64,000 bases of DNA from Rhizoctonia solani (taxonomy: Eukaryota > Basidiomycota > Agaricomycetes > Cantharellales > Ceratobasidiaceae): assembly GCF_016906535.1 (NCBI RefSeq), contig NC_057373.1, forward strand, positions 1,116,001-1,180,000, given 5' to 3'. This document shows positions 1-10,925 of this stretch, one piece after another (position 1 is the first letter of the stretch; every line of letters starts with the position of its first letter). The notes beneath the pieces are model-generated. The model did not search any database. It was not told the origin of the DNA and saw only the letters and a list, made by a program, of their open reading frames with translations. A program made the position numbers and the translations under genes.

Positions 1-1367
1 CTCCAGAAGGGGGGACTGGTACTGGACGGAAGAAAGACAGAAAGAAAGAATAAGGGGGAATATAGTCAGCGGATAACGAATAGATCAGCTACGACAGGAT
101 CAAGAGGGGCGACCACCCTGGTTCTCTTATGCCGTCCCTCACGTGCGCTCGGCACTTCCGCCCATCCAACACAATCAACCGAACCAAGTCAAAATTGCCA
201 AACTCAACTTTCCACTCACCCTGACGCACGGACACTGACGCTTGCCGGTGAGGTACAGAACTCGAAGTCGACCGGTGTCGTGAGGGCGGGACTGCCATAC
301 TCATCGTAACTAGGATCCACTTATCAGGAACCAATCATCTTGGAACACACACCCCTCCCTTCCCCTACATGTACAAATAAGCCTCTCACCTAAATTATCC
401 GTTCCGTTCCGTTCTGCCAGTTCAAACAACAGGTTCAGTTCGAATCAAAAGTTAGAAAGTTGTTTGTGAGATGTCAACCAGGACGTTTAAATACCCATCC
501 TGGCCAGAGCAAATACACCATGGCAAATGCGTGTGCGTCAGACCACGCCCTTTAGGGGCATCTGTCACCCCCCACGCCCTAATTGCTTGGCTTGCTTCGA
601 CCCGCCAAAACGCCCCAGTTTTAGCCGCTTTCGGTGCCGATTCGAGCTAGCTCTGACCGCATACATACATAGCATGCGTAACCGTCCAGCAAACTCTCGT
701 ACACATTCGTTGCTTGACCTGCCGCAGCTATCCTGGCCTCTAATTCTGGCGTGCTGCGGCTTACGAACGCCAACCACAGCCCCACCTAACCCCCCCCTCG
801 TTAACCCACACCTTGGCTCTATCTCAAGCGCTAGGCCCCTGCCCTCGGCTTGCTTGACCATCTATCTCAGCCATCATACTTGCATTCCATGCGCATAAAT
901 GCGTGAGATCTTTAGGCCCTCATGTGCATACCGTGCACATGCATGCAACCATAACGTACATCGTGCCGCCGGGTAATACCGCTGGGACCTCACTTGCTCT
1001 CTCATGTATATCGCTCTCTCAATGAGAAATGAATGTGATGGCCATCAGGCCCAGGCATCTCTACAGCCAAAAGTCTAGAAGCTGTTAGAGGGGAGTGCTG
1101 CCTATCGTCGCTTGCAAGCCAGCCTCGATCTACACGGAGGTAGTATCTATAGGTGTCGCCTAGGTACGATGGACCCCACCCCCTCGATTCTAAGAGCCAA
1201 ATTTGTGCCATCATATCTCGACTTCCTTCCCGAAAATATATACATGGACACGATAAAATATTCAAGCTATTACTCACTCATAGTCAAATCCATTTCAGTT
1301 GCATAGCATATATAACCCAACCGTTTCATTTCTATTTTAAGATTACAGAATTCAAGTCTATTGTGTA
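1..1367. other. No supported gene (downstream flank of HIS7)
   Basis: Both strands carry only short overlapping open frames without recognisable domains. The frame on the minus strand at 89-334 could be the end of an exon of a gene lying beyond the window, but it has no motif I can name. The stretch 350-900 is C-rich and pyrimidine-rich on the plus strand. The 3' flank of HIS7 (about 1200-1367) is AT-rich, as expected for a terminator/polyadenylation region, but no single signal is certain. Confidence 0.4.
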
Positions 1368-3111
1368 CTATTTCCTTACGTTTATTTGTGCTTCCCTAAG
1401 TGCAGTCTTCACATCTGGTATCTGAACCTCCTTCCTGTGGAAGATACCTGCAGCCAAGGCCGCCTCAACTCCCGTCTTTTCAAACACTTCGACAAAATCA
1501 CTCGGCTTGCCTGCCCCACTGCTCGCCACCACGGGGATCTTCACAGCGTTCTTAACAAGTTTAATAAGATCCAAGTCGTATCCGATATTCGTCCCATCTC
1601 GGTCGATGCTATTCAGCAAGATCTCTCCAGCACCCAATCGCTCCGCGCCCTTGGCAAGCTGAACAACCGAGAGTGGACGATTCGTTCGACCGCCTTGGGT
1701 AGTCGCTTGATACCACCACATCTTATCCTTTTCTTCTGGCCGAGCAGAAATAGCGGTCTTGCCGATGACTAATTCATCTGCATGGTCGGCCGGGTCGGTC
1801 ACGTACACTTTTCGGGGGTCGATGGACACCACGACGGCTTGACGCCCGTACACATGCGAAATAGTCTCCATCGGACTTGTGCCTGATAGCGTCTGCCCTG
1901 GTCGCGCGAGCATGGCTTCGACAGCTACAACAGCCTCGCTCCCAATGCTGACCTTGTCAGCCCCTGCGCGGAAATACGCCCCAGCGACCTCAAGCGCCGT
2001 GCGAGGTGTTCCGTCTGGATCGACAGTATCTTTGATGCCTCCTCCAATAGTAAGTGGGACAAACGTCTCTGCAGCGGCCGCACGAACAACCGCGAGCATA
2101 GGCTGGTCCACCAGCGGAGAGGAACGGAACGATGTAATGTTGAGTAGGCAAATTTCATCCGCCCCCGCATCATAATACGCCTTGGCGAGCGCCACAGGTT
2201 TGCCCAAGTTTCGTACTGCCCGGGCGGGCGAGGAAGGCCGGGACGAAGACCCCGATGAGAGGACGACTTCTGTCTTGGGTCCTGTTTCCTTTTCTCGCAC
2301 GTCGTACTGGTCGCCTTTTGTAACTACGAGATCACCCTCGTCGTTGGCGCGGACGTCCATGCACGCGATGACTCGCCTGATGAACCCGTCGTTTGGTGCG
2401 AGAGCTCGAGTAGCTCGCTGTGTTGGAGCTTTAGTTGCGTCAAGTGGAGCGCTTAGCCAAGCCTTGAGCACACTCAGCCCTGCCTCGCCAGACTTTTCAG
2501 GGTGAAACTGAGTAGCAAAGACATTTCCTTTCCTAACACTCGCCAAGAATAACTCTTGACCGTACTGAGTCGTCGAATGCGCCCATTCGTTTAGAGGATC
2601 ATACGGAGCTCGGAAGGAATGGACAAAGTAGTACGCAGATGTTTTGTTGATACCTGTCTCGGCTTCATCATCTACAAGGGGCTCGGCACTATTCCATCCC
2701 ATGTGCGGAACGGCCTTGTCGTCTCGTCCAAACTCTTCGATAGTGGCTGGGATGATTCCAAGTCCCTTGGTGTCCGGATTTTCGGCAGACGACTCGAAAA
2801 GGACCTGCATCCCTATGCATATACCAAAATACGGCTTTCCCGATGCAATGTATGCTTTCAAAGGTTCGAATAGACCCGATGTTGTGAGATGTACGATAGC
2901 AGATCGAAAAGCTCCTACGCCTGGAAAGATTAGGCGCTAGGTTTGGGTGAGGGATACGCGAGGAGAAGCCTGTATGGGTACTCACTTTTGCCTTGTCAAA
3001 GTCCTCGGGGGACTTGATCCACTCAAATTCATATCCGATCTTGGCCAGTGAGTTGGCCAAACTGCGGACGTTTCCTGCGCCATAATCTAGTAGATAAAGA
3101 TCCCCAGTCAT
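1368..3111 (-). CDS. HIS7: Imidazole glycerol phosphate synthase (HisH-HisF fusion)
   Basis: Bifunctional glutamine amidotransferase/cyclase of histidine biosynthesis. It turns PRFAR plus glutamine-derived ammonia into imidazole glycerol phosphate and AICAR. Two exons, 3111-2986 and 2936-1368, are separated by a 49-nt GT-AG intron. The spliced frame stays open for 564 residues, close to the usual eukaryotic length (about 550). The N-terminal amidotransferase shows LDYGAGNVRSL, PGVGAF, the nucleophile-cysteine motif GICIGMQVLF and the His/Glu motif QFHPEKSG. The C-terminal half shows RRVIACMDV, LTIGGGI, GADKVSIGSEA and LLNSIDRDGT of the HisF barrel. The ATG at 3111 begins the conserved N-terminus MTGDLYLLDYGAGN. 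No frame break is seen, so the gene looks functional. Confidence 0.97.
2937..2985 (-). other. HIS7 intron, 49 nt
   Basis: The donor GTGAGT follows the lysine codon at 2986 and the acceptor CCTAG precedes 2936. The splice is phase 0 and joins FDKAK to RLIFPGVGAF, restoring the conserved amidotransferase loop. It is a good reference for normal intron size in this genome. Confidence 0.9.
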
Positions 3112-3508
3112 AGCTAGTAGCAGAGAAAAATAGCAGAAGGTGAGTCAGTTATGAGGAGCAAAATAAATTAATGTGGTATCATGTGACTTTGATTTGGGAG
3201 TTTTCGGCCTTATCTCCGGGCCGGAGCACTTGCAAGGAGGGGACGGGGAACCAGTGCAAGGCCAGAATTTGTTCTGTCGCATGAGGCTACTGAACCATAC
3301 ATTTTGGGCATAATATTAGGTATATGCGTAGGTATGTGTATGATATCACTCGGTAATTCGATTGACTGGTTAAACTATTATACAAGCTAGAACTCTGAAG
3401 TAGAGATAAATCCCATTTATTTTCCCTCTCTGGTAGGTCATATCTACCTAGGCGCGGGGTTTTGTAATGCACACAATCAGTCTCCACGGCGTTGTGGACT
3501 GGCTGGGA

Positions 3509-5990
3509 TCAGCGTCCAAAGGACATAAGTGCCGAAATCATTCCAACCAACCTAAAAATATATGAGCTCAATCACTGGGATAACACGGACAATCACTCAC
3601 ATGGGTTGCAGAACTCTGACGCTGTGCTGGGAGGGGGATGAAAAGGTCTTATCAATATCTCAAACCTTGTAGGATGTCAGTTTTATTTACCTTTTGAGCC
3701 AAGGCACCAGTCATAAATGGAAAGACAGCGGATCCAGCTTGACCAAAGCTATTTAATGAGACATTAGCTATGCAATTACTAAATAATCGTCTTTTGTCGC
3801 TCACGATGCTATCCAGCCAATACTTCCGGTGAGAATTCTTTCTTGCCATCAGTAAGCCAGCCTAAGTACTCTCTGGTAATACGTACCGTTTTGGAACAAT
3901 TGCTCCCGTAATGTTCATCGCAATAGGATACAGTGGGCTATTTCAATGAATGAGATCAATTCGTTTTTATTTGTAAGATTATAGCATACCCTGTAACGAA
4001 TTGTCAGACAAACGGGCGATTAGCAAACAGTTCCACTCACCGAGGAGCATACCAACGATTGAAACTGCAAGAGCGTTTCCGATAATGTTAGGAACCAACC
4101 ATATCACCAGTTCAAGTGCAATGCACAAGAGGCAATAGATATATACCACGCGACGCTCTCCAATCTTGGAGTACATTAGAAGATAGAGCTGTTGCATCCC
4201 AGCGAATTAGACATGCCTTTTCGTTGACCCAAAGCAACACTACGCGTCCAAGCATAATCCTGAATAGTAGTTTGTTTTAGACGCTATCGATTGGCTGTTC
4301 AAGTAACTCACCGCCGAAGAAACCACTGGATATGTACCCAGCGGAAGGTCCACCACCACGTTCTTCGATAACGAACTAAACATGCATCAACTAGTGTCCC
4401 TGGATAGCAAGCCGTTTATTACATACGGTTACAATCCAACCTAAACTATGAACGTTTAATATTGTTCAGATATTTTTTCTCTCTCACTTGCCTCCAATGG
4501 TGACTTCCACCCCAACATAGACCCAGACAAAGAAAGCCATTAGTTGGACCGCGCGCGAGCTGAATATTTGCTTGTATTTGTTGCTACTACCTGAGGCTTG
4601 AGCTACTTCAGTGTGGGCATGCGCGGTATTGGGGTCGGGTAGGCCCATAATATCTATCGCAAATGAGTATTCAATAGTACATTCCAATTATCCAGAATTG
4701 ATCCGCCTCACCATGTTGCCTCCGAAGCTTGAATACGACCAACAAAACTATCGCATTGGCCAAAGAAACTCCTAGAGAAGTTAGATAGTGGAAGGACCAT
4801 CTTTGCAGCTGAGCAAATTGGGTAGCCACAAGTGGGGCAATAAATGCACCAGCACCTTTTTCACCCAGCTCATGAGAATGTTGGGCGACATGAGAGTTGA
4901 GGTCCTACCGTAAACCGCATGGAGCAAGCCCATCTTGGCGGACGCATTGTTTGGCAACTCTGCTACAAATCCATTTGCCTGAGCGTCTTGGAGCGCAATG
5001 CCTTGAACAGTATCAGACATCATTTAGTAATAAGACATGCTCCATAAATAAAATGTTTACCGAATCCGTTCACTGCATATGCTATAACCTTTTCAGTTGG
5101 TCACTGGAAATTGTGAAGTTTGTTTTTAGACTCACCAATACATCACAGGGAAAGGTAAAGCAGGGCCAGAAGACAATATGCAACAACCTGGAGCACAGCG
5201 CCTGCTTGCATTCAGCGAGCGCATAGAATAGAACGACCAAATTGATTACCTAGCAAAATGACTTTTCCAAATCCCAGTTGGTCGGTTAAATGAACTAATG
5301 AATGATTGAGATGGGTTCAGTTTTACCGTTAGTCATATCTTCATACTTACTATTGATCACAGCAGCAGAGATGAAACCAACACAATTGGATACGAAAAGC
5401 ATGGAAACAATGGTGAAGTTTACTCCATAATGCGCTTGTATGGTAGGCAAAAGAGGACCGGTAGTAGCGTCGTTCCATCCCGCCTGAAGGATTGTGAGTT
5501 CTACGTAGTTGACAGCCCCTGCCGGGTTGGTGGTCACCCACCATAAACAAACACGAGCAGCACGCCATGATTGCAATCCACTCTTTTTTAGTGCTCATAG
5601 TCCATGCAGGGATCTCTGGAGCCGCCATTGATGACATAGAGGTAGAGTCTACGGGCTTTTCTCCGAGCACGTTCATCTCAATAGCTTCTTGATCGTGTGG
5701 ATGTCGGCGGCTGGGTGAAGCAGACCTTTCAATACCAGTACTAGGGGCCTTGGATAAAGAGGTTCGACTAGCATTTGGAAGGACCGATAATGCATTGACA
5801 GGTAAGTGAGGGTCGAAGATGCATTTTGTGAGAACACTCGCAGGGGCGAGAGTCTTGGTTTTGGCGAGGAGCTCCAGCTGCTTGAAGGCTTAAAATACAG
5901 AAGCAGAAGTCGCCGAATCAGTTCCGTATATCAAGCTTAGGAATTCACCGGGGGCGGTGGTGGATACGGAGAAATGTTGGGGAAACCCAT
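3509..5990 (-). CDS. Major facilitator superfamily transporter (BSC6-like)
   Basis: A polytopic membrane transporter split into about 15 exons with 45-60-nt introns. I start at ATG 5990 (exon 5990-5949, then 5880-5542 and 5483 onward). A cytosolic N-terminus leads into TM1 with AGWNDATTGPLLPTIQ. Later segments include GIALQDAQANGFVAELP, GAGAFIAPLVATQFAQ, GRVVLLWVNEK/IGERRVVYIY and FGQAGSAVFPFMTGALAQK. The last exon ends GMISALMSFGR, stop 3509-3511. The fungal family is often annotated as 'bypass of stop codon 6'-like MFS; the substrate is unknown. Oddities: two GC-AG introns (4441-4491 and 4165-4216), a 14-nt exon (4427-4440), a possible 1-nt exon (3990), and one or two frame losses around 5085-5165 beside C/G runs. 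Exon boundaries near 5100-5200 are therefore unresolved. Confidence 0.85.
3990..3990 (-). other. Candidate 1-nt exon in the MFS gene
   Basis: The minus strand between 4041 and 3937 reads as two ordinary introns, 4040-3991 (50 nt, GTGAGT...TTACAG) and 3989-3938 (52 nt, GTATGC...AATAG), with one G between them. Using that G makes a GGC glycine codon and joins IVGMLLG to PLYPIAMNI. Skipping it breaks the frame at once. A single 103-nt intron plus one lost G at 4041 explains the data equally well, see findings. Confidence 0.35.
4165..4216 (-). other. Second GC-AG intron in the MFS gene
   Basis: The donor reads AG|GCATGT, the acceptor is CCAAG and a CTAAT branch motif lies about 14 nt upstream of the acceptor. 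The phase-0 junction joins LLWVNEK to IGERRVV, which is continuous across the family. No GT donor gives this junction. Confidence 0.75.
4441..4491 (-). other. GC-AG intron in the MFS gene
   Basis: The donor reads AG|GCAAGT and the acceptor TTTAG. Splicing in phase 1 joins VEVTIG to GWIVT, the conserved continuation. A GT donor four bases downstream (GTGAGA) would give the wrong phase. Confidence 0.75.
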
Positions 5991-6290
5991 TGTTGATTGA
6001 GGGGGAGCATTAATATCCGTGGACAACGTTTTGAAAGATCGTATCTCGGTGTACCACACTTCGGAGTGACACGTTTCCGTTCCGGTTTGATCGAGTCACA
6101 TGTGCATTTCGCGCGTGTCGACGGCGTTTATTAGCTCAGTCCAGTGATCTAATGGGATAAGTACAGAATATATGCAGGAACAGGTGCATACAAGCCATCA
6201 ACTAGCAAAAGTATTCAAACATCCTTCAGAGAGAATATATGAAGTAAAAATTAATACAAAAAAGCTCAACTATCGAGCTGCTAGGTGCTC

Positions 6291-7554
6291 CTATTCTGTG
6301 GAAGTCTCGTCCTCGTCCGACTCAACTTTGATCCGTGACCCTGGGCCACCAGATGTCCAAGAGTACTCCGTCTCAGAGGTCGAGGGTGGCTCTGTGTCAT
6401 AATCCTTGAAGCGCATTCTCGGAGTTGTTTGCGTCCCTTGTTCTTGAATCAATGGTTTCGTGTCAACTCCCGTATTATCACCCTCCGAGAGGCTCGGCGC
6501 AAGTACCAGATAGAAGATTAAAGCTGCGCCCGTAGATGCGACAAAGAATACTACGGTAGTGAGCGTGAATAATAGGTGCTTGTGTCGTGCAAAGAATCCC
6601 CTAACCAAACTTATTAGTGTCTATTCTATGTAAAACAATAATGGTTAAAGTAATACCTTATTCCGTGGAGCTTGACGTGACCCTGCAAGGTAGCTCGCGC
6701 TATGCTCAATTCTTTCCCTTGGCCGCTTCCTATACTCTTCCAGGCGTCCGGTCTACCAACTGCAACAAATGCATGAAAGCCCATATGGCTGGTTCCTCGT
6801 GCAACTGCTACCCCGTGATTCAACAAATTTCCAGGTTGGGATGATGGAGACCAATGATCTAGAAGTGGCACTACAATGGTTTCGGTCTGAGGCGAATGCT
6901 TAAGAAAGGGGATCCAAGACGATCGTTCTCTTAACACTAGCGACTGCTTGAAGAGCCCCGTCAATCAAGCACAAGCAGATATATCAGCATCATATCGTAC
7001 CGGGCGGTTTGCGGTTGCTACAGTTGAGTTCTTCGCATCAGTTAAGATGAGTTTTGTCATAAAATTTCCTGGATTATTCGTTGGCGATTTATAGCACGTA
7101 CACAATGATCAACAACCTCACCTAGTGCAAGATTCTCCGGAGTGAGAGGAACTTGAAGGGACAAAAGGACATCATAGGGTTGTCCAGGCGTTAGGGCTGG
7201 GAGACTTGTGCGAGCAAAAGGTGTAGCTTGTTCGCTTACGATTATTTAGTTTCACTCCCAAGTATATCTGATCTAACTTACCCATATTGCATCCACAGTT
7301 CGACATTCCATCCATCGGTATCAACTTCACCACAGTGATCCCTGCGCCCACAGAGATAGCTAATAAGGCCGGAAGTATGGTCGTAAAGGCGGCCACGTGG
7401 AGGACAGTTGGTAAGGTTCGTCGAGGGATGCTCAATATGAACAAGCCTATTCTAATGAGGAATATAATCCATTCTGCACCCCAGTGAGTCCATCGCGCAC
7501 TAGCCCTTCAACTCGTGCTTCTCGAGTCGTCGGCTTGATGGTTGTGTGATCCAT
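6291..7554 (-). CDS. Seipin (lipid-droplet assembly protein)
   Basis: An ER membrane protein of the seipin family (PF06775), which organises lipid-droplet formation at ER-droplet contacts. The candidate start ATG 7554 gives a short cytosolic N-terminus and then TM1 (around GLFILSIPRRTLPTVL). The lumenal domain shows LWMQYG, PYDVLLSLQVPLTPENLALG, NFMTKLILTDA, ATANRP and a segment with GRPDAWKSIGSGQGKELS. TM2 follows (HLLFTLTTVVFFVASTGAAL) with an acidic/Ser-rich C-terminal tail to the stop at 6291. Introns of about 47-60 nt interrupt the lumenal part; one (donor GTAAGT after MQYG) is well supported. The frame is lost twice near the N-terminus, at about 7469-7470 and 7330-7331. Each loss is repaired by one extra base in a CC pair, so I take them as sequence errors rather than decay. 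Confidence 0.82.
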
Positions 7555-8314
7555 CGGGTTGAAATACCCAGCTGATTCTGGTTTGTGGTCATGTGATATA
7601 CGGTCAGCTTCGGCCCAACGATGAGTAAATTTAGCATTAATATTCAGACTGTCGTAAATTCGGAGAGATCCCGCTCATTATGTTACATGTACGAGACAAG
7701 GTACATAAACATACATATCAATTCCAGTGCTACGCCAAATGTTTCAAGAACCTAAAGTGCCATTAGTACTGCGATCAACCGCTCTTCCTGGAGTCAATAC
7801 GTTTGGCCATACTTTATGTCAAATATTTCAATAACGTCTCAAAGATATTGAAACTGGCTCATAGGTACACCGGAGAGGATCGGACGTTCAGGATTGAATT
7901 TATCAACAGACTAATGTTCTATATGCTCATTATCGTCAAATGAAAATTGGTACATGGCCCAACCAGCCGCAAACGTAAAGAATTCACTTCTACAGAAACA
8001 GTCTGGTCTCGATGCCAGTTGTGGTTACTGTAAATGCACGGCTGGGCACAAAATAAAGGCCTAAAGGTCACATTATTGTTCTTCATCTCCCCTTATACTA
8101 TTGATTATAAACAGTACCTCGCACCTGAAACAATACAGCAGCAATCGTATGTCATACTGCTTCACTATTATTATTCAAGGGATAGCGCGTAGGGTCTTGA
8201 ACACCAGTATTGGTATCATATGCCTCGTAAGTTGATCACGGGGCTGATTACTTGCCGATACTGGAAGTTTACAATGCATTGACAACCTATCAAGGTTGTA
8301 TTACTATATATCAG
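7555..8314. other. Intergenic, no gene seen
   Basis: AT-rich sequence with many stops in all frames and no domain-like segment. It probably holds the seipin promoter at its left end. Confidence 0.5.
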
Positions 8315-8635
8315 TTAGCGTCGGGTACACTTCTTGAGAGTCAAATCCCCTTCCACAGTACGCACTGGCCCAAGTTTACCACCTTCTTCAGCAACAAAGG
8401 CCATAGCCAATCGTCTCTGAGACTTGGCATGAAAGTTTAGGTCCAAGCTCCATTGGGCCATGTGCCAAATAGCGAGCATAAGAGGTTCCAAATTGGTAAT
8501 AATTGGCATGACCCTTTGTCCAGCATCAGTATATGCGTCTTGGACCCGGTCGGGGTTTGTATTCTCTAATAAACTTGACCATAAGCGCTTGGTCTGAACG
8601 TTTTGAGGCAAGTTCTCGGGTGGCAATGCCTTCAT
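8315..8635 (-). CDS. Small hypothetical protein, 106 aa
   Basis: One open frame from ATG 8635 to TAA at 8315, with a plausible soluble helical composition (for example LPQNVQTKRLWSSLLENT and LEPLMLAIWHMAQWSLDL). I do not recognise the family. The C-terminus KKCTRR may be intron read-through: a GTACCC donor-like site and ATATAG acceptor-like site lie there, so a further exon on the minus strand below 8315 is possible. No signal peptide or clear membrane segment. Confidence 0.4.
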   Translation of the reverse strand: MKALPPENLPQNVQTKRLWSSLLENTNPDRVQDAYTDAGQRVMPIITNLEPLMLAIWHMAQWSLDLNFHAKSQRRLAMAFVAEEGGKLGPVRTVEGDLTLKKCTRR

Positions 8636-9231
8636 GTGAGGCTGAAAAGTTATGAAGGCAGCTTTCGCCTCTCAACTACTGCAACCCTCATCCTCCCTTC
8701 AACGGTGACTGTCGAGTGTCCGAAATCACGATTTGCGCTGTGCTTCTAATAGTTTGCACAATGTACCCCCCTGCCATACATCGGGACCGACAAATGATCA
8801 GCAGGCTGGCCGAATGAAAGACATGGAGCGTACAGATACTGCGATAGTGCGTTTCTTTCTTTGTTTACCCGACTCTCCTGACCTTTTTGCGCTCACATCT
8901 GGAACTCTACTCACTTTAGTTACTCGAACGTTACAAACTCATCGAGATCCCTTCCGAACGCCTTCGCATAGGGAACGGGACGCCTAGAGGAAACTCATTC
9001 TTAACAAAACCTAGGCTGGCCCCCCACTCGTTGGCTCTCAGACCAAAAGGAGATTCTCCTCTGCCGGAGCGGCCATCATATTTTCGCCTCCTGAATACGC
9101 GCACGACCAGAAACTTTCGTACGTTATGTTGGATACACACGAAGTCCATCTTTCTTAGTCAATCTCCTCTAAATTATACTGGTCGCCGTGCCTTGGTACC
9201 CACTCGGATCGGTTCCCCCATCAAAAACTCA

Positions 9232-10505
9232 ATGTTTCACGGTGCACTTCCACCCCCGCGCCCAACACAAAGACCTTCCAACGCCCTACGTGCATTCGGA
9301 GCTATATTACCAGGATCGACTCCTCAGTCTTATAGATTGTCTACACCTTTGCGACGAGATTCCCGGGGTCGTGCCATTCTTGAAGAACCAGAACCACCGA
9401 ACCCCAAGACCATGTTGCCTGTACCTCCACCAGGAATAGCCGCAAAGAAAGGCTTAGGGCCTCGTTCTGGTCACATTCGTGTAATGGTTCATAGAATGAA
9501 CCTTTCGAGGAACGGATTGAATACTTCAAGTGCTCGCGTACAGAATTTTTCTGGATACATGCAAATAGCTTCGCAGTCCAGGACACCGACCATTGAAAAC
9601 CTTACTGGGCCCGTTCGACGGCCACCGGGGCATATTGTCGAGACAATTGACGGGATCCGTGTGCATACAAAGAGGATGGCAGCTATAGAAGATTCTGAAA
9701 AACGTCGTGAAGAGGCTAGAGTAGTCGCCTACATTTGCGCTTCCATTCGCGATTTGGCCCAGAGGATGCCTGATGTTGGACCAAGCAATTATTGCCCTTG
9801 GAATCTAATCATGCCCCCGAAGACACGGCTTCCGCTACTGTAGTACCTCCGACCAGTATCGAACCACATCAAGCTCCCAATATTTCTGCGCCTAGTTCCA
9901 GTACCATGTCGTCGCCTACATCTAGACAAACAGCAGATATGTCAAGTTATAAGGACCAGCCGTTATCGACAGAGATTCCTTCTACCCGTTCAGCTTTATT
10001 TAATCATCAATCTAGCGACTGCCGATCAGCCCGCACGCATCCATCTACCAGCACCGATCACAAAACTTCAGAGGTGCTCGAGCCAGCATCCCCGCCCCCT
10101 GAGATAGCGACGACCTCTGTACGGGAACCTTCACCCGAGCCTGCTCCACAACCCCGCCAGAAGCGGTCGCGGGTGGCACCAGCGCCTTACTCGGTACCAC
10201 CCACCCGTGTTCTTCGCTCCATGACTAGAGCTAAGGATGTTCAAACTCCTGTGTTGACCACTGCGCCGTCCAAGAAGCCTTCTCGCAAGGTAGCTCCAGA
10301 CACAGTCCGCTCTCAAGCTCAAAGAAAACCGAAAGTGAAACGGGCTCAAGCTAAAATCGATCCTCCCCCCTCCGCCTCGAAACCCACTCCCCCTACCACA
10401 TCCCGCTATAACTTGCGTCCACGGAAGCGTGGCCTGGATAGCACCGCGGCGTGTCCAGAAACTGACAAGCAGCCAGACCGTCCTATTAAACGTCGCCGCA
10501 CATAG
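9232..10505 (+). CDS. Hypothetical basic, proline/serine-rich nuclear-type protein
   Basis: Two overlapping frames make one protein if a single base is restored near 9778-9779. The first (ATG 9232) carries MFHGALPPPRPTQRPSNALR and a helical stretch ending RRPPGHIVETIDGIRVHTKR and AIEDSEKRREEARVVAYICA. The second runs to the stop at 10505 and is disordered: Pro/Ser/Thr-rich with basic clusters (QKRSRVAPAP, RSQAQRKPKVKRAQAK, SRYNLRPRKRG, PIKRRRT) that look like nuclear localisation signals. Inserting one G in the GG at 9778-9779 turns the early stop into continuous sequence. I recognise no catalytic domain; DNA/chromatin association is only a guess from the charge pattern. Confidence 0.5.
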
Positions 10506-10925
10506 AAATCTCGACTTGGAAAATCTTAATCATGCAGGCACTTGGTCGTATTTATTTTTAAATTGTTAACTCAGTTCATTGCCCATTGATTCTTTTATTA
10601 TAACATTGTACTTAGTAATACCGTTGCAGGTCACACAATTGCAAGCTTTCGTCTATTTACATATTGTCAAGCTGTTGTCACTGTATTATAGTTGTTTTGC
10701 TTTTCTTTTTTGACAATCAAATGGATTGCGTGAAGCGCCCCAGTTTCACTAGTGCTTATCATAGCATACTGCTTACCGAACCGGCAATTACAATAATATT
10801 CAAAACATTGCTGTTTGTGCGCAGCAACGGTACCGGTGCAACAACACAATAAACTCTTTGTATCTGTACACTCGGCGGGCACACTACCACACTGCAGCCT
10901 TTGCGCTGTCGAGCAAAATTCTTTT
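10506..10925. other. Short intergenic region
   Basis: AT-rich spacer between two plus-strand genes. It should hold the 3' end of the upstream gene and the promoter of the LCCL gene. No TATA element or terminator can be named with confidence. Confidence 0.4.

Noticed and set aside
1924..2505. Long open frames on both strands opposite HIS7
   Set aside because: They are shadows of the conserved HIS7 coding frame and show no domain of their own.
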